From: JABMRP01 sp964444795
GTDB lineage: Bacteria > Planctomycetota > Planctomycetia > Pirellulales > Thermoguttaceae
DNA length: 64,000 nucleotides
Reading direction: 5' to 3'
NCBI GenBank assembly: GCA_964444795.1
Contig: CAYUIQ010000012.1
Location: 1 to 64,000, forward strand
Positions 59,675-64,000 of this stretch are shown here, piece by piece (positions within the stretch are counted from its first letter, which is position 1; every line of letters begins with the position of its first letter). The notes under the pieces are model-generated. The model was not told where the DNA came from. It saw nothing but the letters and a program-made list of their open reading frames with translations, and searched no databases. The translations under genes were made by a program, and so were the position numbers.

Positions 59675-62176
59675 ATGATGCCTACAAGAAACCGCGCCGC
59701 AACCATTGGCTGCCTTTGTATCGTATCGCTACTCTGCTCGGGTTTATGGTCACGCGCCGCCGAGGAAGCAAAGAAGTACCCATTGGCCGGAGCCGATGAA
59801 TCGACGCCATCGGTCGCCCATTACTTCTCCTGGATCAACAACACCAACGAAGGATCGACCGAGGCCCAGACGTTGGCCGACCTCGATTTCTTCAAGTGGA
59901 TGCACGACGAGTACGGCATGCACCTGGAGGTCTACGCCTTCGATGCGGGCAACATCGACGCACCGCGATACTACGGCAGCATCTACTCAGACCGCTTCAA
60001 GAGGCACTTTCCCCGCGGCCTCGATCCGATCCACGAAAAGGCCAGGTCGTTCGGATGCCGCCTGGGCGTATGGCTCGGCCCCGACGGGTTCGGCGACACG
60101 CCCGAGGAGCAAAAGACGCGGACCGACATGCTGGTCAAGCTCTGCCGCGATTACAACTTCCGCCTGTTCAAGGTCGACGCCGTCTGCGGTCAGCTTCGCA
60201 CGGAAAAGCAGGACGCGTTCATCGATATGCTCAAGCAGTGCCGCCAACACTGCCCCGACCTGATCGTGATCAACCACCGCTTGAACCTCGGCCACGGTTT
60301 ACCCTATGTGACCACAAAGCTCTGGGGTGGCGAAGCCTACATTGATGTCTGGCGATCCAACCGGTCTGCGGCCACACACAACCGTGCGCGTACGGTCGAA
60401 CTGGGGATTCCCGTCGACGAGAACGGCAAGCCGGTACGACTCGTGGAAGACCACGGCGTTTGCTTTTCGTCTTGCCTGGACGGTTGGGAAGACGACCTGT
60501 TTCTGCAGGCCTTCTCGCGGAACCTGATCCTTTCGCCGCAGATGTACGGCAGCCCCTGGTTCCTGCGCGACGACGAGTTCCCCAAGGTGGCCCGCGTCTA
60601 CAACCTTGCCCGAACCTATCGCGACATCCTCGTCAACGGCCAGATCCTCTCGCCCGAGACCTACGGCCCGAACGCCGTGTCTCGAGGCGACGGCGATACG
60701 CGGATGGTTGTGCTGCGCAATCCGACCTGGGAAGCGACAACGCACCGCGTGAAGCTGGATGAAACGATCGGCCTGACATGCGACGGCCCGGTCGAGGTTC
60801 GCCGCCTGCATCCGTCGGAAGAGATCCTGGGCAGATTCAAGAAGGGCGGGAGCGTCGAGGTCACGATCCCGGCGTTTCGCGGCTGCGTGCTGCTTGTTTC
60901 GAGCAAGCCCTCCAAGGAGTTGGGCGTGGAAGGTTGCGAGTACGAAGTCGTTCGCGACGTGCCCGGAAAACCGGCCGTGATCAAGCTGCTGGGCATGCCC
61001 GGCACCACGGCCAGCGTCACGCTGCCCGCCCAGCCGCGCAAGTTCACGGGAGCCACGCTCGACGACAAGCCGGCCGACGCGCTCCTTTCGGGCGGAAACG
61101 TTGCCGTATCGTTCCCCGGCAAGAAACTTGCCAGGCCGTGGCATCGCAAGTTGGCCGACCTCCAGAGATGCGACGTGCCCGCCGACGCCGAGAGCCTTTA
61201 CGAGGCCACGTGCTACGCGGCAGACAACAACGCCTTGGAGATTCGCTCGAAGCTCCGCAGCGGCCCGACCAGGATCAAGCAGGTTCAAAAGGCGCGAGAC
61301 GCCTTCTTCGGCCAGAAGCTGTTGGTCGAGCGGGGCGTGTGGGATCGGTACCTCTTCGACGGCAACATGGAAACCTATTTCCGCCTGCGAACCAGACCCA
61401 TCTGGGACGGCGCATTGCGCGTGGATTTCGCCAAGCCGACCGACATCGACAAGATCGTGCTTCGCCGCGCGGAATGGAAACTCGACCCCGAGGAAGCGTT
61501 CGTCTCCGGCGACCTGAAAACATGGATCCGAGTTCCGGTCAAGATCGAACAGGAAAACCCGGCCACCGCCACGGTACTCAAGCGAAGCTACACGGTCGAA
61601 AAGACCTGGCTCGATATTGGCCTGAAGAAGCTCGAAATCGAGATCCCCGCCGACGCGCCGGCGATTCGTTATCTTCGCATCCCGGGCCAGGCGGCCAATG
61701 TGGCCGAGGTCGTCGCCTATCGCAACGGCAAGCAACTCGACCGCCACGGATGGCGGGCGTCGAACGTGTTCGCCCAATACTCCAGTGCCCCGGCCAAGGC
61801 AGCCTGGCAAGGCTCCTTCACGATCGACGAAGCGGCCAGAGGTTCGTACCTCGTGGTGCCTTGCATCGGCCGCCACGGACGCGACGGCGCCTATGCCGCG
61901 CTGCGAATCGGCGACCGGCTGGTAGGCGCTCCGAGCCGTGCTGTTTCCTATCCGATCAACCCCTGGGAGTACGGCAGCAATCGCGCCGACACCGGATTGA
62001 GCTACTTCTTCCCGATCACCGAAGACATGATTGGAAAGCCGATCGAGGCCGTCGTCCTGCAATTCGAGTCGCCCGACAAGCGTAAGCCCGTCACCCTCGG
62101 CGAGATCACCCCGCAAGTCTGGATCACCAACCGTCCAGCCCCCTACGAATCGAGGGAACTTGTGCTGGAAGAGTAG
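59675..62176 (+). CDS. Secreted TIM-barrel protein, clan GH-D-like, with C-terminal sandwich domains
   Basis: 833 residues. Signal peptide (IGCLCIVSLLCSGLWSRAAE). A barrel (about 40-330) has WMHDEYGMHLEVYAFDAG, FGCRLGVWLGPDGFGD, a putative nucleophile in NFRLFKVDAVCGQL, and LIVINHRLNLGHG. This resembles alpha-galactosidase-type clan GH-D barrels, but I could not assign a family. Beta-rich domains follow (about 340-830), including a discoidin-like stretch (RVDFAKPTDIDKIVLRR, IRYLRIPGQAANVAEV). It is probably a glycoside hydrolase of the same cluster. Confidence 0.7.
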   Translation: MMPTRNRAATIGCLCIVSLLCSGLWSRAAEEAKKYPLAGADESTPSVAHYFSWINNTNEGSTEAQTLADLDFFKWMHDEYGMHLEVYAFDAGNIDAPRYYGSIYSDRFKRHFPRGLDPIHEKARSFGCRLGVWLGPDGFGDTPEEQKTRTDMLVKLCRDYNFRLFKVDAVCGQLRTEKQDAFIDMLKQCRQHCPDLIVINHRLNLGHGLPYVTTKLWGGEAYIDVWRSNRSAATHNRARTVELGIPVDENGKPVRLVEDHGVCFSSCLDGWEDDLFLQAFSRNLILSPQMYGSPWFLRDDEFPKVARVYNLARTYRDILVNGQILSPETYGPNAVSRGDGDTRMVVLRNPTWEATTHRVKLDETIGLTCDGPVEVRRLHPSEEILGRFKKGGSVEVTIPAFRGCVLLVSSKPSKELGVEGCEYEVVRDVPGKPAVIKLLGMPGTTASVTLPAQPRKFTGATLDDKPADALLSGGNVAVSFPGKKLARPWHRKLADLQRCDVPADAESLYEATCYAADNNALEIRSKLRSGPTRIKQVQKARDAFFGQKLLVERGVWDRYLFDGNMETYFRLRTRPIWDGALRVDFAKPTDIDKIVLRRAEWKLDPEEAFVSGDLKTWIRVPVKIEQENPATATVLKRSYTVEKTWLDIGLKKLEIEIPADAPAIRYLRIPGQAANVAEVVAYRNGKQLDRHGWRASNVFAQYSSAPAKAAWQGSFTIDEAARGSYLVVPCIGRHGRDGAYAALRIGDRLVGAPSRAVSYPINPWEYGSNRADTGLSYFFPITEDMIGKPIEAVVLQFESPDKRKPVTLGEITPQVWITNRPAPYESRELVLEE

Positions 62177-62246
62177 GCGACACGGAGTTGTTTGAATCAA
62201 CGAATAGCCGATCCGTGACATTCAGGTCGAAAAAGGAAGGGCAGCC

Positions 62247-63140
62247 ATGACCCGAGAGACTTTGGGCAGTAATAACGCACCACGGATAAGCTATCGATTC
62301 TCCGTGATCTTGCGCCGCACCGTCATTGCGGTGCTCTGCGCTGCGGGCAGTTCGCTGCAAGCCGCGGAGAAGAATCTACCCGTCGCCGGAGAGGTGTTCA
62401 CCGTCGAGGGTCGAACGGCCTTCCTTATCCTTCCCCCGAAAACGGAATCCAAAGCGCCCATCCCCTGGGTCTGGTATGCACCGACCTTGCCCGGTCTCCC
62501 CGCAAACGCGGAGAAGTGGATGTTCGACAAGTTTCTCGAAAAGGGCGTCGCGATTGCGGGCGTCGACGTGGGCGAGTCCTATGGCTGCCCCCAGGGACGG
62601 GCCGTCTACTCCGCCCTCCATAAACAACTCGTCGAGAAACGTGGCATGGCGAAGCGCGCGTGCCTGCTGGCGCGGAGCCGTGGCGGACTGATGCTGTATA
62701 GTTGGGCAGCCGAAAACCCCGACGCCGTAGCCTGCATCGCCGGGATCTACCCGGTCTGCAACATCGCCAGCTACCCTGGGCTCGGGCGAGCCTGTGGTGC
62801 GTACGGCATGACGGAGGAGCAGCTTGCGGCGAAGCTCTCCGAACATAACCCCATCGATCGCCTTGCTCCGCTCGCCAAGGCGAAGGTGCCCATTTTCCAT
62901 ATCCATGGAGACCGTGACGCGACAGTTCCCCTGGATAAGAACTCGGGAGAGGTCGAGAGGAGATATTCCAAGCTGGGTGGCGAAATGACGCTGGAGGTCG
63001 TCAAGGGCCAAGGCCACAACATGTGGCCAGACTGGTTTCACAGTCAGAACCTGGTCGACTTCGTGATCACTCATGCAAGAGTCGATTCTGGAGTGTATCG
63101 GTTACCTAGTTCGTCCGTTCCTTCAGCGAAGACGCCATAA
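62247..63140 (+). CDS. Secreted alpha/beta hydrolase
   Basis: 297 residues. Signal peptide (VIAVLCAAGSSLQAAE). Catalytic triad candidates: serine in CLLARSRGGLML (nucleophile elbow), aspartate in HIHGDRDATVPL and histidine in VKGQGHNMWP. The fold matches prolyl oligopeptidase/dienelactone hydrolase-type enzymes; in glycan clusters they are often esterases that remove acyl groups. AAGGAAGGG precedes the ATG. The stop overlaps the start of the next gene by one base (TAATG). Confidence 0.8.
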   Translation: MTRETLGSNNAPRISYRFSVILRRTVIAVLCAAGSSLQAAEKNLPVAGEVFTVEGRTAFLILPPKTESKAPIPWVWYAPTLPGLPANAEKWMFDKFLEKGVAIAGVDVGESYGCPQGRAVYSALHKQLVEKRGMAKRACLLARSRGGLMLYSWAAENPDAVACIAGIYPVCNIASYPGLGRACGAYGMTEEQLAAKLSEHNPIDRLAPLAKAKVPIFHIHGDRDATVPLDKNSGEVERRYSKLGGEMTLEVVKGQGHNMWPDWFHSQNLVDFVITHARVDSGVYRLPSSSVPSAKTP

Positions 63141-64000
63141 TGAAGAAACAACTCATCCAATCGCTTCTGCTTGCGACATTCCTTGTCGGCCACGTCAATT
63201 ACGCCATGGCGGATGAGACGACGATCCCGTTGGCCGGGACGTGGAAATTCCGTCTCGACGCCGAGGATGTCGGCGTCGCGGAAAAATGGTTTGCCCAGGA
63301 GCTCGAGGACACGGTCCAACTGCCCGGCACCACCGACGAGAACCACAAGGGCATCAAGAAGGACGAACAATGCATTGATCGGCTCTCCCGTGTTTGGTAC
63401 TGGAAAGGCCCGGCCTGGTATCAGCGCCAAGTGAGGATCCCCGACTCCTGGAAGGGCAAGCGAATTACGCTGTTGCTGGAGCGATCGAAGAATACCCGGG
63501 TGTGGGTCGACCGGACGTTCCGCGGCGGGGAAGACACGCTCAGCGCCCCGCAGTTCTTCGACGTGACCGCGGCAATGACGCCGGGCGAACACACGCTGAC
63601 CGTACTAATCGACAACGCCAGGTTGCCGCCGGTCGGTCCGTCCCATGCGGTCGACGAACGGACGCAGACCAACTGGAACGGCATCGTCGGAAAGATGGAA
63701 CTCCGCGCCACCGCCCCGGTCTGGCTGGAAGACGTGCAGGTCTATCCAGACGCCGAAAAGAAGCAGGCGGTCGTTCGCGTGGTGATCGGCAACATCACGG
63801 GCAATGTTGCGTCCGGCCGAATCACGGTGGGGTGCGAGAGCTACAACGTCGCCAAACCGTCTATTTTCACGACGCAATCGCTTGACGTCAAAGCCCCCGA
63901 GCGGGCGAACGTCGTCGAGTGTACCTACCAGCCGGGCGACAATGTGCCACTCTGGGATGAATTCCAACCGGCCATGCTCCGCTTGAATCTCCATCTCGAA
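63140..64000 (+). CDS. GH2-like protein, N-terminal part (runs off the window)
   Basis: 287 codons visible, no stop before the end. Signal peptide (LIQSLLLATFLVGHVNYAMA), then a sugar-binding sandwich typical of family GH2: IPLAGTWKFRLD, TVQLPGTTDENHKG, GPAWYQRQVRIPDSWKGKRI, ERSKNTRVWVD and an immunoglobulin-like domain from about residue 195. The barrel with the catalytic glutamates would lie beyond the window, so the specificity (galactosidase, glucuronidase and so on) is open. It starts at the ATG at 63140, overlapping the hydrolase stop in TAATG. Confidence 0.82.
   Translation, partial: MKKQLIQSLLLATFLVGHVNYAMADETTIPLAGTWKFRLDAEDVGVAEKWFAQELEDTVQLPGTTDENHKGIKKDEQCIDRLSRVWYWKGPAWYQRQVRIPDSWKGKRITLLLERSKNTRVWVDRTFRGGEDTLSAPQFFDVTAAMTPGEHTLTVLIDNARLPPVGPSHAVDERTQTNWNGIVGKMELRATAPVWLEDVQVYPDAEKKQAVVRVVIGNITGNVASGRITVGCESYNVAKPSIFTTQSLDVKAPERANVVECTYQPGDNVPLWDEFQPAMLRLNLHLE

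Overview
The window is high-GC DNA from a member of the Planctomycetota, most likely Pirellulales-like. Evidence is its protein content (HzsA-related haem proteins, a TAT-exported Gfo/Idh/MocA oxidoreductase, many secreted LamG, SUMF1-like, sulfatase and glycoside hydrolase proteins) and several families of intergenic palindromes. I found no rRNA, tRNA, CRISPR array or transposase gene. One run of 10 N (37584-37593) marks an assembly gap.

Region 1 (1-28 kb) is mostly housekeeping. It carries thrC, a dksA/traR-type zinc finger gene next to lspA, and a ClC chloride channel with CBS domains. A secreted LamG protein follows, then a lower-GC divergent PfkB-like gene flanked on the left by an eroded copy of the promoter and start of the gene on its right. 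Next come a secreted hypothetical protein, an amidohydrolase, and a three-gene MotA/ExbB-like membrane operon whose second protein has 14 pentapeptide repeats. On the minus strand are bioA, a secreted methyltransferase, and the cluster gatC-gatA-gatB-SAM hydrolase with GTGA overlaps, then rpmB and a hisN-like phosphatase. On the plus strand are a long NfeD and a Gfo/Idh/MocA oxidoreductase.

Region 2 (28-45 kb) is accessory and secreted. It holds a 1491-residue HEXXH protein of Svx-like type with beta-helix, LamG and coiled-coil parts, an operon of a second HEXXH metallopeptidase and a SUMF1-like protein, and two HzsA-related di-haem-motif proteins. Between the two HzsA-related genes lies a small island with three copies of an 86-88 bp palindromic element, a three-hairpin module, a PIN toxin with downstream antitoxin, and an internally duplicated TPR protein. 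The second HzsA-related gene contains a 62 bp palindrome inside its reading frame. A PQQ-type propeller protein follows.

Region 3 (45-64 kb) is a glycan degradation cluster: GH95 and GH29 fucosidases on the minus strand; on the plus strand two clan GH-D galactosidase-like proteins (one GH27 with a relic of another GH27 at its N terminus), a GH127 arabinofuranosidase fused in one frame to a third HzsA-related protein, a sulfatase, another secreted TIM-barrel protein, an alpha/beta hydrolase and the start of a GH2-type protein that runs off the window. Together these suggest attack on a sulfated polysaccharide containing fucose, galactose and arabinofuranose outside the cytoplasm. The GH127-HzsA fusion and the two neighbouring HzsA-related genes are the best candidate for an undescribed system, in which haem proteins act with or alongside carbohydrate-active enzymes.
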